45,457 bases of DNA from Gammaproteobacteria bacterium (GCA_020851435.1 JADZCS010000245.1:1-45457), one strand, 5' to 3'; counted from the first letter of the stretch, positions 21,075-30,677 are shown. Made by a program: numbers and translations. Notes: a model not told the origin generated them from the letters alone.

Positions 21075-21653
21075 TTGACCGACTCCAATCCCCCCGCGGT
21101 AATCCGCCTGCTGGATGCCGCAGCCGCGGGACTAGCGCGCCTCAACGATCCGCTCACGCGCGCAGGCCTGGCCCTGTCGGGCGTCCTCGTGGCGTCGATG
21201 CTCGCACTCGCGCTGGCGCAGATCGGCTCGCGCGCGCTGTTCAACTACACGCTCGACTGGGCTGAGGAATCGGCGCGCTTCGCACTGGTCTGGACGGTGC
21301 TCGCGGCCGCGCCCTACGCCTACCGCCGCGGCCAGCACGTGGCGATCGACGCGTTCGCCGCAGCGCTGCCGCCTCGCCTCATGTACGTGACCAGCCTGTT
21401 TCTCAACCTGCTGGTGCTCGCGATACTCGCGCGCTTCCTGTTCGAGGCGATCCATTTCTGGGAGCGCGGCCTCAGCATGGTGGCCTCGGCGCTGCCGATG
21501 CCGATGGCATGGATCTACTCGATCGTCCCGGTGTCGTTCGCTGGCATGTTGCTGGCCGGCCTGGAACTCTCGCTCCGCCTGGCGCGCTCGCTGTGGCGAC
21601 CGGATCCGCTGCTTACGCTCGCCGGCACTGTCGCCGGCGTGACGGCGGAGTAG
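21075..21653 (+). CDS. TRAP transporter small membrane subunit (DctQ-like)
   Basis: Small four-helix subunit linking the large permease to the solute-binding protein in the inner membrane. The frame is open from a GTG at 21033, but that codon lies inside the stem-loop, so the TTG at 21075 is preferred; neither has a good ribosome site and the start is uncertain. About 192 residues with four hydrophobic segments (LALSGVLVASMLALALAQ, FALVWTVLAAAPYAYRRG, LFLNLLVLAILARFLF, YSIVPVSFAGMLLAGLEL) and the typical DctQ stretch WAEESARFALVWTVLAAAPYAYRRGQHVAID split between helices 1 and 2. It is followed 3 bases later by the DctM gene. Substrate is inferred to be a sulfonate or sulfoglycoside from its location. 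Confidence 0.88.
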   Translation: MTDSNPPAVIRLLDAAAAGLARLNDPLTRAGLALSGVLVASMLALALAQIGSRALFNYTLDWAEESARFALVWTVLAAAPYAYRRGQHVAIDAFAAALPPRLMYVTSLFLNLLVLAILARFLFEAIHFWERGLSMVASALPMPMAWIYSIVPVSFAGMLLAGLELSLRLARSLWRPDPLLTLAGTVAGVTAE

Positions 21654-21656
21654 GCC

Positions 21657-22946
21657 ATGTCGATCGCGTTCTTCTGGTTCTTCGTGCTGCTGATGTCGCT
21701 GGGCATGCCGGTGGTGTTCGCGCTGCTGGCGGGGCCCGGTCTGTCCCTGTTCGTGGACGGCCAGAGCGAGTACTTCGCCGCGCTGCTGGCGCGCCTGTAC
21801 GGCGGAATCGACAGCTTCCCGCTGCTGGCCGTGCCGTTCTTCATCCTCGCCGGCGAGCTCATGAATTCCGGCGGCATCACGCTCTCGATCGTGCGTTTCG
21901 CGCAGTCGCTGGTGGGCCACGTGCGCGGCGGCCTGGCACAGGTCAACATCCTGTCGTCGATGCTGTTCGCCGGCATCTCCGGTTCGGCCGTCGCCGATGC
22001 CTCGGCCATCGGCAAGATGCTGATCCCGGCCATGGAGCAGAACGGCTACCGGCGCAGCTTCGCCGCTGCGGTCACGGCCGCCGCCGCAGTGATCGGCCCG
22101 ATCATCCCGCCGTCCGGGATCATGGTGCTGTACGGCTTCGTGATGAACCTCTCGATCGGAGCGCTGTTTGCAGCCGGGATCGTGCCTGGCATCCTGATCG
22201 GCCTCGGCCTGATGGGCGTGACGCGCTGGCTGGCGAAGCGCCACGGCCTGCCCGTGGCTTCGGCCAAGGCTACCTGGCGTGAACGTGGCCATGCCCTGAA
22301 GGGCGCCTGGCTCGCGCTGCTCATGCCGGTGGTGCTGCTGGGCGGCATGCTGTCCGGCATCTTCACGGCTACCGAGGCGGCTGCGGTTGCGGCTTCCTAT
22401 GCGTTGTTCGTCACGTTGTTCGTGGTCAAGACGCTGGACTTCGCTGAAATGCGCCGGGTTTTCGTGGCGACTGCCCTGCAGTCCAGCGTGATCCTGCTGC
22501 TGGTCGGCGCCGCCGTGACGCTGGGATGGCTCGCGACGGTATCGGGAATGGCGGAGCAGATCGCGGTGGGCCTGCTGAAGCTGTCCGACGACCCGCTGGT
22601 CCTGCTGTTCCTGGTCAACATGCTGCTGTTCGTGGTGGGCATGTTCCTGGACGCCGGCCCGGCCATCCTGATCCTGGGGCCCGTGCTCTCGCCGGTGTTC
22701 ACCGGCATGGGCGTGGACCCCGTGCACTTCGCGATGATCATGTGCGTGAACCTGACCGTGGGGCTCGCGACGCCGCCGATGGGCCTGGTGCTGTTCGTGA
22801 CGGCCTCGGTTTCAGGCGAGCGGATCGGCGCCATCGTCAAGGACATCGTCCCGTTCCTCGCCGTGGAAATCGCGGTGATCTTCCTGATCACCTATTTCCC
22901 GGCGCTGACCCTCACCGTGCCGCGCCTGTTCGGCCTGATGCAGTAG
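21657..22946 (+). CDS. TRAP transporter large permease subunit (DctM-like)
   Basis: A 429-residue, 11-12 helix sodium-driven permease. The N-terminus FFVLLMSLGMPVVFALLAGPGLSLF and the conserved stretches FPLLAVPFFILAGELMNSGGIT, SGSAVADASAIGKMLIPAM, AAAVIGPIIPPSGIMVLYG and MFLDAGPAILILGPVLSP are the DctM family hallmarks, including the scoop-like loops that bind sodium and substrate. It starts three bases after the DctQ gene, with the ATG following TAGGCC. Gene order is Q-M-P and not the common P-Q-M. With the receptor upstream it completes a possible import line across both membranes for the sugar sulfonate. The substrate cannot be told from the permease. Confidence 0.95.
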   Translation: MSIAFFWFFVLLMSLGMPVVFALLAGPGLSLFVDGQSEYFAALLARLYGGIDSFPLLAVPFFILAGELMNSGGITLSIVRFAQSLVGHVRGGLAQVNILSSMLFAGISGSAVADASAIGKMLIPAMEQNGYRRSFAAAVTAAAAVIGPIIPPSGIMVLYGFVMNLSIGALFAAGIVPGILIGLGLMGVTRWLAKRHGLPVASAKATWRERGHALKGAWLALLMPVVLLGGMLSGIFTATEAAAVAASYALFVTLFVVKTLDFAEMRRVFVATALQSSVILLLVGAAVTLGWLATVSGMAEQIAVGLLKLSDDPLVLLFLVNMLLFVVGMFLDAGPAILILGPVLSPVFTGMGVDPVHFAMIMCVNLTVGLATPPMGLVLFVTASVSGERIGAIVKDIVPFLAVEIAVIFLITYFPALTLTVPRLFGLMQ

Positions 22947-22953
22947 CCCGGCC

Positions 22954-23997
22954 ATGACCAACCCCGTCGTACTGCGCGTGCTGCTGGCCCTGATCGTCGC
23001 CGGGTGCATTGCCGGCATCGTCAACTCGCGCAGCGAGCGCGCGGAGTTCACGATCCGCATCGCCTTCCTCGCTTCCAAGGACGACGAGGATTACTTCGGC
23101 GCCATGGCCTTCAAGCGCTACGTCGAGGAGCGCCTGCCGGGGCGTGTGTCGGTGCAGGTATTCCCTTCTGGCCAGTACTGCGGCAGCGAGCGCGAATGCA
23201 TCGAGGCACTGCAGAGCGGCACGCTGGAGATGCACCAGACCACCATCGGCGGCCTCGCGGGGCTCTATGGGCCCGCCCAGGCGCTCGACCTCCCGTACCT
23301 GTTCCCCAGCGATGCGGTGGCCGAGTGCGTTCTCGACGGCCCCATCGTGCGCGAGATGGGCGACTCGATCCTCGCCCAGGGCCTGGGCCTGAAGCTCATG
23401 GCCATCGGCAACACCGGCGGCTGGCGCAGCTTCGCAATGCGCGACGTGCGCATCCGCGGCGTGGCAGACCTCGCGGGGCGCCGGATCCGTACGCTGCCCT
23501 CGGCCATGGAGCAGCAGATGGTGCGCGAGCTCGGCGCGAGCCCGATGCCGCTGCCGTTCTCCGAGCTCTATTCAGCGCTGAACGCCGGCCTGCTGGACGG
23601 CACCAAGAACAGCATCCAGGACGTGGTGGGCCAGAAGCTGCACGACCACATCCGCTACCTGTTCGTCGACCGGCACAGCTACATGACGGCGATGTGGTGG
23701 TACTCGGACAAGCGCTGGCAGGTGCTGCCGCCGGACGTGCAGGCGGTCGTCGGGCAGGGCTTCCGCGCCCTCGCGATCGAGACGCGCGCTGCCGCCGCGC
23801 GCCGGGAGGCGCCGGCGCTCGAGGAATTCCGCCGCCGTGGCGGCACGGTCGACATCGCGACCGACGCGCAGCGCGCCGAGTTCAAGGCTGCCACGCTGCC
23901 GCTGCGCGACTGGTACGCCGAGCGGTACGGAACCACCTGGCTGACGCGGCTGGACCAGGCCGTCGCGGCCTGCGAGGCGGGGCGGCCACAGGCTTGA
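22954..23997 (+). CDS. TRAP transporter periplasmic solute-binding protein (DctP-like)
   Basis: A 347-residue periplasmic receptor. Residues 1-24 (LRVLLALIVAGCIAGIV) are a signal or membrane anchor; the Cys at about residue 18 sits in a weak lipobox-like context, so a lipoprotein is possible. The mature part follows the DctP family: RIAFLASKDDEDYFGAMAFKRYVEERLPGRVSVQVFPSGQ, then SERECIEALQSGTLEM, and the anion-coordinating Arg region LAGRRIRTLPSAMEQQMVRELGASPMPLPFSELYSALNAGLLDG. Two Cys in GQYCGSEREC near the ligand cleft are unusual and could form a disulfide. The binding site suits an organic acid anion; sulfolactate, sulfoquinovose or its glycerol glycoside are suggested by context. Last gene of the transporter trio, 7 bases after DctM. 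Confidence 0.93.
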   Translation: MTNPVVLRVLLALIVAGCIAGIVNSRSERAEFTIRIAFLASKDDEDYFGAMAFKRYVEERLPGRVSVQVFPSGQYCGSERECIEALQSGTLEMHQTTIGGLAGLYGPAQALDLPYLFPSDAVAECVLDGPIVREMGDSILAQGLGLKLMAIGNTGGWRSFAMRDVRIRGVADLAGRRIRTLPSAMEQQMVRELGASPMPLPFSELYSALNAGLLDGTKNSIQDVVGQKLHDHIRYLFVDRHSYMTAMWWYSDKRWQVLPPDVQAVVGQGFRALAIETRAAAARREAPALEEFRRRGGTVDIATDAQRAEFKAATLPLRDWYAERYGTTWLTRLDQAVAACEAGRPQA

Positions 23998-24013
23998 TCA
24001 ATACGAGGTGATG

Positions 24014-24445
24014 ATGCGTATCCTGTTTGTTGATGCCGGCAACTATTGTCGCTCGCCGGCTGCCGAGGCCGTGGCCCGCAAGCTCGCTGCACGCGCCGGG
24101 GTGGCGATGAGCTTCTCGTCGGCCGGGCTCAAGGACAAGCACGCCGGGGACACCGCGGACCCGCGAACGATCGAGGCCTGCGCCGCGCGCGGCTACGACC
24201 TCGGCGCGTTCCGCTGTCGCGAGATCACGCCCGCGGACTTCGCGGCCAGCGACCTGATCCTGGCCATGGATCGCGACAACATGGCGGAGCTGGAGGCGCG
24301 CCGGCCGGCGGGTTCGACGGTGCCGATCCGGCTGTTCCTCGGCGAGTCCGAGGTTCCCGACCCGTATTACGGCGAGGCCGACGGCTTCGGCTTCATGATG
24401 GACCAGATCGAGGAAGGCGCGCTGGCGCTGATCGGGGCGCGCTAG
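24014..24445 (+). CDS. Low-molecular-weight protein-tyrosine-phosphatase-like protein, nucleophile Cys replaced by Asp
   Basis: A 143-residue protein of the LMW-PTP/ArsC fold. GAGGTG at 24005-24010 points to the ATG at 24014; an ATG three bases earlier is also possible. The P-loop reads FVDAGNYCRSPAAEA where the family has FVCxGNxCRSP, so the catalytic first Cys of C-x5-R is Asp7, while Cys12, Arg13 and Ser14 remain. FSSAGLKDKHAG, ILAMDRDNM and the general-acid loop VPDPYYG are conserved. The codon is GAT with no sign of a frameshift on either side. The protein is therefore probably not a normal phosphatase and may bind phosphotyrosine or phosphate without hydrolysis. It follows the TRAP operon by 16 bases and may be co-transcribed. 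A functional link to sulfosugars is not evident. Confidence 0.85.
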   Translation: MRILFVDAGNYCRSPAAEAVARKLAARAGVAMSFSSAGLKDKHAGDTADPRTIEACAARGYDLGAFRCREITPADFAASDLILAMDRDNMAELEARRPAGSTVPIRLFLGESEVPDPYYGEADGFGFMMDQIEEGALALIGAR

Positions 24446-24451
24446 CGAGCT

Positions 24452-25189
24452 TCAGGTCCCGTCGTCGACTGGCTCGTCGAGCGTGTCGACGTAGCCGCGA
24501 CCGCCGAGTTGCGACATCTGGCGCAGGATCCAGCGTTGGCGCTTCTGCACGTAGCGCGACGGGCGGTCGACGCGATAGCGGATTGGGTTCGGCAGGACGG
24601 CCGCCAGCAGCGCGGCCTGTTCGCGCGTGAGCCTGCTCGCAGGCCGGCCGAAGTAGCGCTGGCTGGCGGCTTCGACGCCGAAGGTACCGCGGCCGAATTC
24701 CGCGACGTTCAGGTAGACCTCGAGGATGCGCTGCTTGGGCCAGGCGGCCTCGATCAGCAGCGTGAACCAGGCCTCGAGGCCCTTGCGTACGAAGCTCTGG
24801 CCGGGCCACAGGTACAGGTTCTTGGCGACCTGTTGCGAGATCGTGCTGGCGCCACGCAGCTTCCGGCCGCGCTTCGAGTCGCGCACCGCCTTGTCGATCG
24901 CCTGCAGGTCGAAGCCCAGGTGCGAGGCGAACTTCTGGTCCTCGGCCGCCACCACCGCAACGCTGGCGTTCGGGGAAATCCGTTCGAGGTCCGCCCACTC
25001 GTGCCGGAAGCGATAGCCCTGCTCACGGCCGAACAGGGCCTCGGCGCGGTCGCGCAGCATGAAGGCGCTGGTCGGCGGGTCCAGCCAGCGCAGCGGCAGC
25101 ACGAGCAGCAGGCTCGCGGCGAGCGAGCCCAGTATCAAGATCAGCGCGAAGCGCCGAAGGCGGGCCGGCCACGAACGCGCAGTGCCCAC
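24452..25189 (-). CDS. mtgA: Monofunctional biosynthetic peptidoglycan transglycosylase
   Basis: Polymerises lipid II into glycan strands at the periplasmic side of the inner membrane (GT51). The chosen start, GTG at 25189, gives 245 residues, the usual MtgA length; the open frame further upstream overlaps ppiB and is not family-like. A single N-terminal helix (FALILILGSLAASLLLVLPL) anchors it. Catalytic signatures are AAEDQKFASHLGFD with the essential Glu, RGASTISQQVAKNLYLW, RKGLEAWFTLLIEAAWPKQRILEVYLNVAEFG and RLTREQAALLAAVLPNP. No penicillin-binding transpeptidase domain follows, so it is monofunctional. It lies 16 bases after ppiB on the same strand and 6 bases from the convergent LMW-PTP gene. 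Confidence 0.93.
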   Translation of the reverse strand: MGTARSWPARLRRFALILILGSLAASLLLVLPLRWLDPPTSAFMLRDRAEALFGREQGYRFRHEWADLERISPNASVAVVAAEDQKFASHLGFDLQAIDKAVRDSKRGRKLRGASTISQQVAKNLYLWPGQSFVRKGLEAWFTLLIEAAWPKQRILEVYLNVAEFGRGTFGVEAASQRYFGRPASRLTREQAALLAAVLPNPIRYRVDRPSRYVQKRQRWILRQMSQLGGRGYVDTLDEPVDDGT

Positions 25190-25205
25190 GCGTCCGGCCC
25201 GCAGG

Positions 25206-25691
25206 TCAGACGCGCCTGGCGGAAGTGACGACCACCGGCTCCACGGGAACGTCCTGATGGCCGCGGCGCGAGGTGGTCGGCACGGCGACGATCTTGTCGA
25301 CCACGTCCATTCCTTCGGTGACGCGTGCGAACACGGCATAGCCGTAGTTGCGCGGGCCCTGGTGATCCAGGAAGGCGTTGTCCACGACGTTGATGAAGAA
25401 CTGCGAAGTCGCGCTGTCGACGTCGCTGGTGCGGGCCATCGAGAGCGCGCCGCGCAGGTTCTTGAGGCCGTTGTTGGCCTCGTTCTTGATCGGCGCGCGG
25501 GTCTTCTTCTGGTCCATGTCGGCCGTCATGCCGCCGCCCTGGACCATGAAGCCCGGAATCACGCGGTGGAAAACGGTGCCGTCGAAGTGACCGTCGTCGA
25601 CGTACTGCAGGAAGTTGGCGACTGTGAGCGGAGCCTTCTCGGCGTCGAACTCGATGGTGAAGCTGCCGAGGGAAGTTTCGAAACGGACCAT
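25206..25691 (-). CDS. ppiB: Cytoplasmic peptidyl-prolyl cis-trans isomerase (cyclophilin B)
   Basis: Accelerates proline isomerisation during protein folding. The 161 residues form a complete bacterial cyclophilin without signal peptide: [29 protein letters not shown] at the N-terminus, the catalytic Arg in [17 protein letters not shown], then [27 protein letters not shown] and the [20 protein letters not shown] region; the Trp of cyclosporin-binding cyclophilins is not present, as in most bacterial forms. It lies 33 bases after prmC and 16 bases ahead of mtgA on the same strand; the three may be co-transcribed. Confidence 0.95.
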   Translation of the reverse strand: MVRFETSLGSFTIEFDAEKAPLTVANFLQYVDDGHFDGTVFHRVIPGFMVQGGGMTADMDQKKTRAPIKNEANNGLKNLRGALSMARTSDVDSATSQFFINVVDNAFLDHQGPRNYGYAVFARVTEGMDVVDKIVAVPTTSRRGHQDVPVEPVVVTSARRV

Positions 25692-25724
25692 GGTGTGATT
25701 CCTGCGTGTCGTGAAGCGAATATT

Positions 25725-26585
25725 CTAGCCCGCGGCGCGGCCGAGCGTCGCGCGCTCGAGGCCGGCGAGGTCGCGGCGGGTCTCGACTTCCCGCAGGCCG
25801 GCATCTGCGAACAGCTTGCGCACGGCCTCGCCCTGCTCGAAGCCATGCTCGACGATGAGCCAGCCGCCGGGAGCGAGGTGGGCCAGGGCGCCCGCTGCGA
25901 TCTCGGCGATCGCCTCGAGCCCGCCTGGACCTGCCACGAGCGCGGCGCGCGGCTCGCAGGCCAGCGCCGGGTCGGCCAGGTGCGGGTCGTCGGCGGCCAG
26001 GTATGGCGGGTTCGACACGATCACGTCGAAGCGCTCACCGGCCACCGGACCCCACCAGGAACCCTCGCGGAATTCGACGCCGACGTCCTCGACGGAGGCG
26101 GCGTTGTCGCGCGCGACCGTGAGCGCGCCGGCCGAGGCGTCGACGCCGACGACGTCGGCATCCGGGCGTTCGGAGGCGATGGCGATCGCGACCGCGCCGC
26201 TTCCGGTGCCGAGGTCGAGCACGCGCGTCGCTTCGCCGGCCGGGATGCGTTCGATCGCGAGCTCGACCAGCAGCTCGGTCTCCGGGCGCGGCACGAGCAC
26301 GCGCGGGTCGACGGCGATCTCGAGCGTCCAGAAAGCCTTGTGGCCCACGAGGTAGGCGATCGGTTCGCCGGCCGAGCGGCGGGCGACGAGCGCCTCGAAG
26401 CCGGCTGCCGCCGCGTCGTCGACCGGCTGGGCGGGGCGCGCGAGCAGGGTCGGGCGCGAGAAGCGCATCGCCTGCGCCAGCAGGAGCTCGGCATCCAGCC
26501 GCGCGCTCGAACTGGAGGGAGCCAGCCGTGCAGCCGCCGCGGCGAGCAGTTCTTCTACGGTGTGCTTCGACATGGGTTCATCCAT
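25725..26585 (-). CDS. prmC: Peptide chain release factor N5-glutamine methyltransferase
   Basis: Methylates the Gln of the GGQ motif in release factors RF1 and RF2 with S-adenosylmethionine. The 286-residue protein has the N-terminal helical domain ([43 protein letters not shown]), the motif [20 protein letters not shown] loop [28 protein letters not shown], and the catalytic NPPY in [15 protein letters not shown]. The ATG at 26585 overlaps the prfA stop by eight bases; a second ATG four codons downstream is also possible. Its substrate protein RF1 is encoded immediately upstream, the usual gammaproteobacterial hemA-prfA-prmC order. Confidence 0.96.
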   Translation of the reverse strand: MDEPMSKHTVEELLAAAAARLAPSSSSARLDAELLLAQAMRFSRPTLLARPAQPVDDAAAAGFEALVARRSAGEPIAYLVGHKAFWTLEIAVDPRVLVPRPETELLVELAIERIPAGEATRVLDLGTGSGAVAIAIASERPDADVVGVDASAGALTVARDNAASVEDVGVEFREGSWWGPVAGERFDVIVSNPPYLAADDPHLADPALACEPRAALVAGPGGLEAIAEIAAGALAHLAPGGWLIVEHGFEQGEAVRKLFADAGLREVETRRDLAGLERATLGRAAG

Positions 26586-27663
26586 CCGTTTCGGAGGCGA
26601 GCAGCTCGGCGCGATATTCGCGGGTCAGCGGGTCGATCACTTCGTCGAGCGCGCCGCCGACGATGTCGTCGAGCTTGTAGAGCGTGAGTTCGATGCGGTG
26701 GTCGGTGAGCCGGCCCTGCGGGAAGTTGTAGGTGCGGATGCGCTCCGAACGGTCGCCCGTGCCGACCTGCAGGCGCCGCGCCGCGGCGGTCTGCGCGGCG
26801 CGCTTCTCGCGCTCCGCGGCGTTGAGCTTCGACTGCAGCAGCGACATCGCGCGGGAGCGGTTCTTGTGCTGCGAACGCTCGTCCTGGCACTCCACCACGA
26901 TGCCCGAGGGCAGGTGGGTGATGCGGATCGCGGAGTCGGTCTTGTTGACGTGCTGGCCGCCGGCGCCGGAGGCGCGGAAGGTGTCGACGCGCAGGTCGGC
27001 CGGGTTGAGCGTGACCGCCTCGACCTCGTCGAGCTCGGGCAGGATCGCGACGGTGCAGGTCGAGGTGTGGATGCGGCCCTGCGCCTCGGTGGCCGGCACG
27101 CGCTGCACGCGGTGCGTGCCGGACTCGAACTTCAGGCGCGCGTAGGCGCCCCGGCCCACGATGCGGCTGACGACCTCCTTGTAGCCGCCGTGCTCGCCGC
27201 GGCTCTCCGACAGCAGCTCGACCTTCCAGCCGCGCGCGTCGGCGTAGCGGCTGTACATGCGGAACAGGTCGCCCGCGAAAATTGCGGCCTCGTCGCCGCC
27301 CGCCGCGGCGCGGACCTCGAGGAACACGTTGCCGTCGTCATGGGGATCGCGCGGAATGAGGGCTTCGGCGAGCGCGAGGCCCTCGGCGTCGATCCGTTCC
27401 TGGAGCTCGCGGGCCTCCTGCGCGCCGAGCTCGCGCATGCCCGGATCCGCATCGCCCGCCATGGCCTGGGCCGCGCCGAGTTCGCGCTCCAGGCGCAGGA
27501 AGTCGCGGAAGCGCAGCGCGGTGGGCTCGAGCTTCGAGTACTCCACCGAGAGGTCGCGGAAGCGCTCGGGACGGCTCGTGACCTCGGGGTCCGACAGCAT
27601 CCGCCCGACTTCATCATGGCGGTCGGCGAACTTCTCGAGCCTGAGTCGGATCGAGTCCTTCAT
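26578..27663 (-). CDS. prfA: Peptide chain release factor 1
   Basis: Ends translation at UAA and UAG codons on the ribosome. The protein has 361 residues. The stop-codon recognition motif is PAT at 190-192, and the peptidyl-tRNA hydrolysis motif GGQ lies at 235-237 in [33 protein letters not shown] near the C-terminus is the classic RF1 signature. Start ATG at 27663 overlaps the hemA stop (ATGA), and the end overlaps prmC by eight bases, so the three genes are translationally coupled. A much longer open frame in this phase continues upstream to 30552 but is antisense to other genes and is not coding. Confidence 0.97.
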   Translation of the reverse strand: MKDSIRLRLEKFADRHDEVGRMLSDPEVTSRPERFRDLSVEYSKLEPTALRFRDFLRLERELGAAQAMAGDADPGMRELGAQEARELQERIDAEGLALAEALIPRDPHDDGNVFLEVRAAAGGDEAAIFAGDLFRMYSRYADARGWKVELLSESRGEHGGYKEVVSRIVGRGAYARLKFESGTHRVQRVPATEAQGRIHTSTCTVAILPELDEVEAVTLNPADLRVDTFRASGAGGQHVNKTDSAIRITHLPSGIVVECQDERSQHKNRSRAMSLLQSKLNAAEREKRAAQTAAARRLQVGTGDRSERIRTYNFPQGRLTDHRIELTLYKLDDIVGGALDEVIDPLTREYRAELLASETDG

Positions 27664-28931
27664 GCGGACGGCGTGTGATCGTCGCCGTCGAGCGCATAGA
27701 GGCGATGCGCAGCCTCGACGAGGCGCGCGTCGCCGCGCTCGGCGGCCTCGCGCAGCGCGTGGGAAGGTGCGTGAAGCAGGCGGTTGGTGAGCGTGTTGGC
27801 CAGGAACTTCAGCGCTTCCTCGGGCGGCTTGCCCGAGGCCAGCAGCTTGCGGGCCTGCTCGAGGGTCTGCGCCTTGGTCGATTCGGCCTTCTCGCGCAGT
27901 CCGCGGATGGTCGGCGTCACGTCCAGGGTCTTGAGCGAGGCGATGAACTTCTGCACTTCCTCGGCGATCAGGACGCGGGCCTCGTTCGCCTCGTCGTGGC
28001 GCGCCTTGAGGTTCTCGTCCACGACCTGGCGCAGGTCGTCGATGGTGTAGAGGTAGACGTCCTCTATCTCCGAGACGCGGGCCTCGATGTCGCGCGGCAC
28101 GGCGATGTCGACCATGAACATGGGCTTGCGCCGGCGCGACTTGATCGCCGCGAGCGTGTCCGCGTAGGTGATCACGGGCACGGGGCTGGCGGTGGAACTG
28201 ATGACGATGTCGGCCTGGGCCAGGTGTGACGCCAGGGCGTCGAGCCCGATCGCCGAGGCCTTGAATTCGGCAGCCAGTTCCTCGGCGCGGCCAAGCGTGC
28301 GGTTGGCGATGATCATGCGCCCGAGGCCCTGCGCGTGCAGGTGACGCGCCGCGAGCTCGATCATCTCGCCCGCGCCGACCAGCACGGCCGTGTGGTGCTC
28401 GAAGCCGGAGAACACGCGCCGCGCCAGGTGGACGGCGGCGGAGGCCACCGACACGGCGCTCGCGCCGATGCGGGTCTCGCTGCGGACGCGCTTGGCCACG
28501 GCGAAGGTGGACTGGAACAGGCGGTTGAGCATCGGCCCCGCCGAGCCGTGCTGCTGGGCGCCGCGGTAGGCGTCCTTGAGCTGGCCCAGGATCTGGGGCT
28601 CGCCGATGATCAGGGAATCGAGGCCGGCCGCCACGGCATAGACGTGCTCGACGGCGCTGGGCCCGTGCAGCTCGTAGGTGCACTCCGAGAGGTCGTGGCC
28701 GGTGCCGTGGAAGTGCTCGAGCCACTCGGCGAGCCGCGGCGGGGTATCGCCCGTGAACGCGCAGTAGACCTCGGTCCGGTTGCAGGTGGAAAGGATGAGG
28801 CCTTCCTGCACGCCGGGAAGGTGGGCGAGCTCGTCGAGCGCGGCGGGCATGCGCGGGCCGTCGAACACGACCTTCTCGCGGACCTCGACGGGAGCTGTGC
28901 GGTGATTGAGGCCGAGGACGAGGAGTGACAT
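27660..28931 (-). CDS. hemA: Glutamyl-tRNA reductase
   Basis: Reduces glutamyl-tRNA(Glu) to glutamate-1-semialdehyde with NADPH, the first step of C5-route tetrapyrrole synthesis. The ATG at 28931 gives 423 residues. The N-terminus [18 protein letters not shown] and the catalytic Cys50 in [10 protein letters not shown] are diagnostic; the His in the [17 protein letters not shown] region, the NADPH loop [17 protein letters not shown] and the C-terminal helical dimer domain are all present. Haem made here serves, for example, the cytochrome c at 44389, and the corrin branch supplies MetH with cobalamin precursors if the cell makes it. It is divergent from the TPR gene (97-base gap) and leads the hemA-prfA-prmC run. 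Confidence 0.97.
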   Translation of the reverse strand: MSLLVLGLNHRTAPVEVREKVVFDGPRMPAALDELAHLPGVQEGLILSTCNRTEVYCAFTGDTPPRLAEWLEHFHGTGHDLSECTYELHGPSAVEHVYAVAAGLDSLIIGEPQILGQLKDAYRGAQQHGSAGPMLNRLFQSTFAVAKRVRSETRIGASAVSVASAAVHLARRVFSGFEHHTAVLVGAGEMIELAARHLHAQGLGRMIIANRTLGRAEELAAEFKASAIGLDALASHLAQADIVISSTASPVPVITYADTLAAIKSRRRKPMFMVDIAVPRDIEARVSEIEDVYLYTIDDLRQVVDENLKARHDEANEARVLIAEEVQKFIASLKTLDVTPTIRGLREKAESTKAQTLEQARKLLASGKPPEEALKFLANTLTNRLLHAPSHALREAAERGDARLVEAAHRLYALDGDDHTPSA

Positions 28932-29016
28932 TGGCGGCTGCGAAAGTTCTGCGGATTGTCCGGGATGCCCGCTGCCATGACAAGCGCATTTCACGCGGCC
29001 GGGGCGGGCCCTGCGT

Positions 29017-29022
29017 TATAGT
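29017..29022 (+). promoter_or_regulatory. Candidate -10 box placing the start of transcription at the ATG
   Basis: In the 97-base hemA/TPR divergent gap, TATAGT (29017-29022) is the best -10 match. It ends six bases before the ATG at 29029 and no ribosome site is seen, so the TPR mRNA might be leaderless. No good -35 box lies at the normal distance, so this is weak. Confidence 0.3.
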
Positions 29023-29028
29023 GCGGCG

Positions 29029-30675
29029 ATGCAGCCCGTCCGCTCCTTCGCGCGCGCGTTCATATGCGCGTTTTCCACGATCTACCTGCTGGCGCAGCTT
29101 GTTCCTGTCGCCGCGGCGGCGGATGCGGCGCGTGCCGAGCTGGCGCTGTCGCGCGGGGCCTGGCCGCAGGCCGCGGCCGAGTACGCTGCAGCCGCGCGGG
29201 CAGCGGCCGATCCGGAACTCGCGGAGCGCGCGACGCGGGTCGCGTTCGACAATTTCCAGTACGGCGCCGCAGTGGTCGCGGCGCGGCGCTGGGCCGAGCT
29301 CGCCCCGGCACAGGAAGTTCCGCGGCGTTTCCTCGCCGCGGCGCTGCTGCGCAGCGGCCAGGTCGATGGCGCCGTCGCCCAGTTCCGCGTGCTGCTCGAC
29401 ACCGCCTATCCGGATCCTGCCCACGCCTATCTCGCGCTGCTCGACAACCTGCTCGCGGAGCCCGATGAGAACGCGGCTGCGCGCGTCATCGAATCGCTCG
29501 CCCGGGGCGACGAGACAGTCGCCGAGGCCTGGTACGCCAGGAGCGTGCTGTGGCAGCGAGCGGACGCCGGTGAGCGCGCGCTGCTTGCGGCGCGCGAGGC
29601 CCTGCGACTGCGTCAAGGCTGGGGGCTTGCGCAGCTGGCCGAGGCACGGGCGCTTCTGACGCTGGACCGCGAGGACGAGGCGCTCGCCGTGGCACGCCAG
29701 CTGGCGGAGTCCGGCGACCCGCTCATGCGGCTCAACCACGCATGGTTCCTGTTCGGGGCGGAGCGGCCGGCCGAGGCGCGCGCCGAGTTCGAGGCCGTGC
29801 TGGCAGTCCGCGCCGGCGCGCCGGAGGCGCTCGAGGGCCTCGGGGTCATCGACTACGAACAGAAGGACTACGACCGCGCGATGGGGCGCTTCGGCGAGAT
29901 GCTGAGGTCCGCGCGGGCCTCCGATACGGGCTTCTGGTACATCGGCCTGATCGCGGAAAAGCAGGGCGACAAGCGCCTCGCTGCCCGTTCGCTCGCGCGC
30001 GTCACCGGCGGTTCCCGGGCAGTCGCCGCGCAGGTTCGCGCGCAGCGCCTGCTGGCCGACGCCGGGTCCGTGACCGAGGCACAGGCGCTGCTGGACGATT
30101 TCCTCGCCGCGTATCCGGAGCAGGGCCCGCTGCTCGCCGGCGCGCAGGCAGCCGCCCTGTCCGAACGGGGCCGCGGCGCCGACGCGCTGCGCATCCTCGA
30201 GCGGGCACGCGGCCTTTATCCCGACGACGTCGGGCTCGGCATGACCGCTGCCGCCGTACTCGAGCGCATGGATCGGGTCGACGACGCGCTGGGGCTGCTG
30301 CGACGCCTGCTGCGCGAGCGCCCTGACGACCCGATGCTGCAGAATTCGCTGGGCTACACGCTCGTCGACCGCAGTTCGAAGCTGGCCGAGGGCGAGGCCC
30401 TGATCGAGCGTGCCCTTGCGCAGAAGCCCGACAACTATGCGGTCATGGACTCCATGGGCTGGGCACTGGTGCGCCGTGGGCGCAGCAGCGAAGGGCTGCC
30501 CTACCTCGAGCGGGCCTGGCACAACTCGAAGGACGCCGAGGTTGCCCTGCACCTCGGCGATGCCTACCGGTCGGTGGGCCGGCCCGACGACGCGCGCGCC
30601 GTGCTCGAGGCCGCGCTCGCCGCGGATCCCGATGGCCCGCAGGCCCGGCGACTGCGTGAGCGCCTGGGGCCCTGA
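29029..30675 (+). CDS. Tetratricopeptide repeat protein, secreted
   Basis: A 548-residue protein with a signal peptide (residues 1-31, [20 protein letters not shown]) followed by an alpha-helical solenoid rich in Ala and Arg. Recognisable TPR units include [87 protein letters not shown] and [31 protein letters not shown], giving about a dozen repeats. Such proteins just upstream of lolB are common in Gammaproteobacteria and are thought to act as scaffolds in envelope assembly; no enzymatic motif is seen. lolB starts two bases after the stop, so the genes form one unit with ispE. Confidence 0.9.
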   Translation: MQPVRSFARAFICAFSTIYLLAQLVPVAAAADAARAELALSRGAWPQAAAEYAAAARAAADPELAERATRVAFDNFQYGAAVVAARRWAELAPAQEVPRRFLAAALLRSGQVDGAVAQFRVLLDTAYPDPAHAYLALLDNLLAEPDENAAARVIESLARGDETVAEAWYARSVLWQRADAGERALLAAREALRLRQGWGLAQLAEARALLTLDREDEALAVARQLAESGDPLMRLNHAWFLFGAERPAEARAEFEAVLAVRAGAPEALEGLGVIDYEQKDYDRAMGRFGEMLRSARASDTGFWYIGLIAEKQGDKRLAARSLARVTGGSRAVAAQVRAQRLLADAGSVTEAQALLDDFLAAYPEQGPLLAGAQAAALSERGRGADALRILERARGLYPDDVGLGMTAAAVLERMDRVDDALGLLRRLLRERPDDPMLQNSLGYTLVDRSSKLAEGEALIERALAQKPDNYAVMDSMGWALVRRGRSSEGLPYLERAWHNSKDAEVALHLGDAYRSVGRPDDARAVLEAALAADPDGPQARRLRERLGP

Positions 30676-30677
30676 GC

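Noticed and set aside
24014-24445. A frameshift hiding the missing Cys of the LMW-PTP-like gene
   Set aside because: The residues on both sides of Asp7 match the family in one frame, so no indel is needed; a point change is the simple reading.
26578-30552. A 1324-residue open frame on the minus strand covering prfA and much more
   Set aside because: Only its last 361 residues are a protein family (RF1). The rest is antisense to hemA frame and the TPR gene, with Arg/Ala/Pro-rich composition typical of GC-rich shadow frames.
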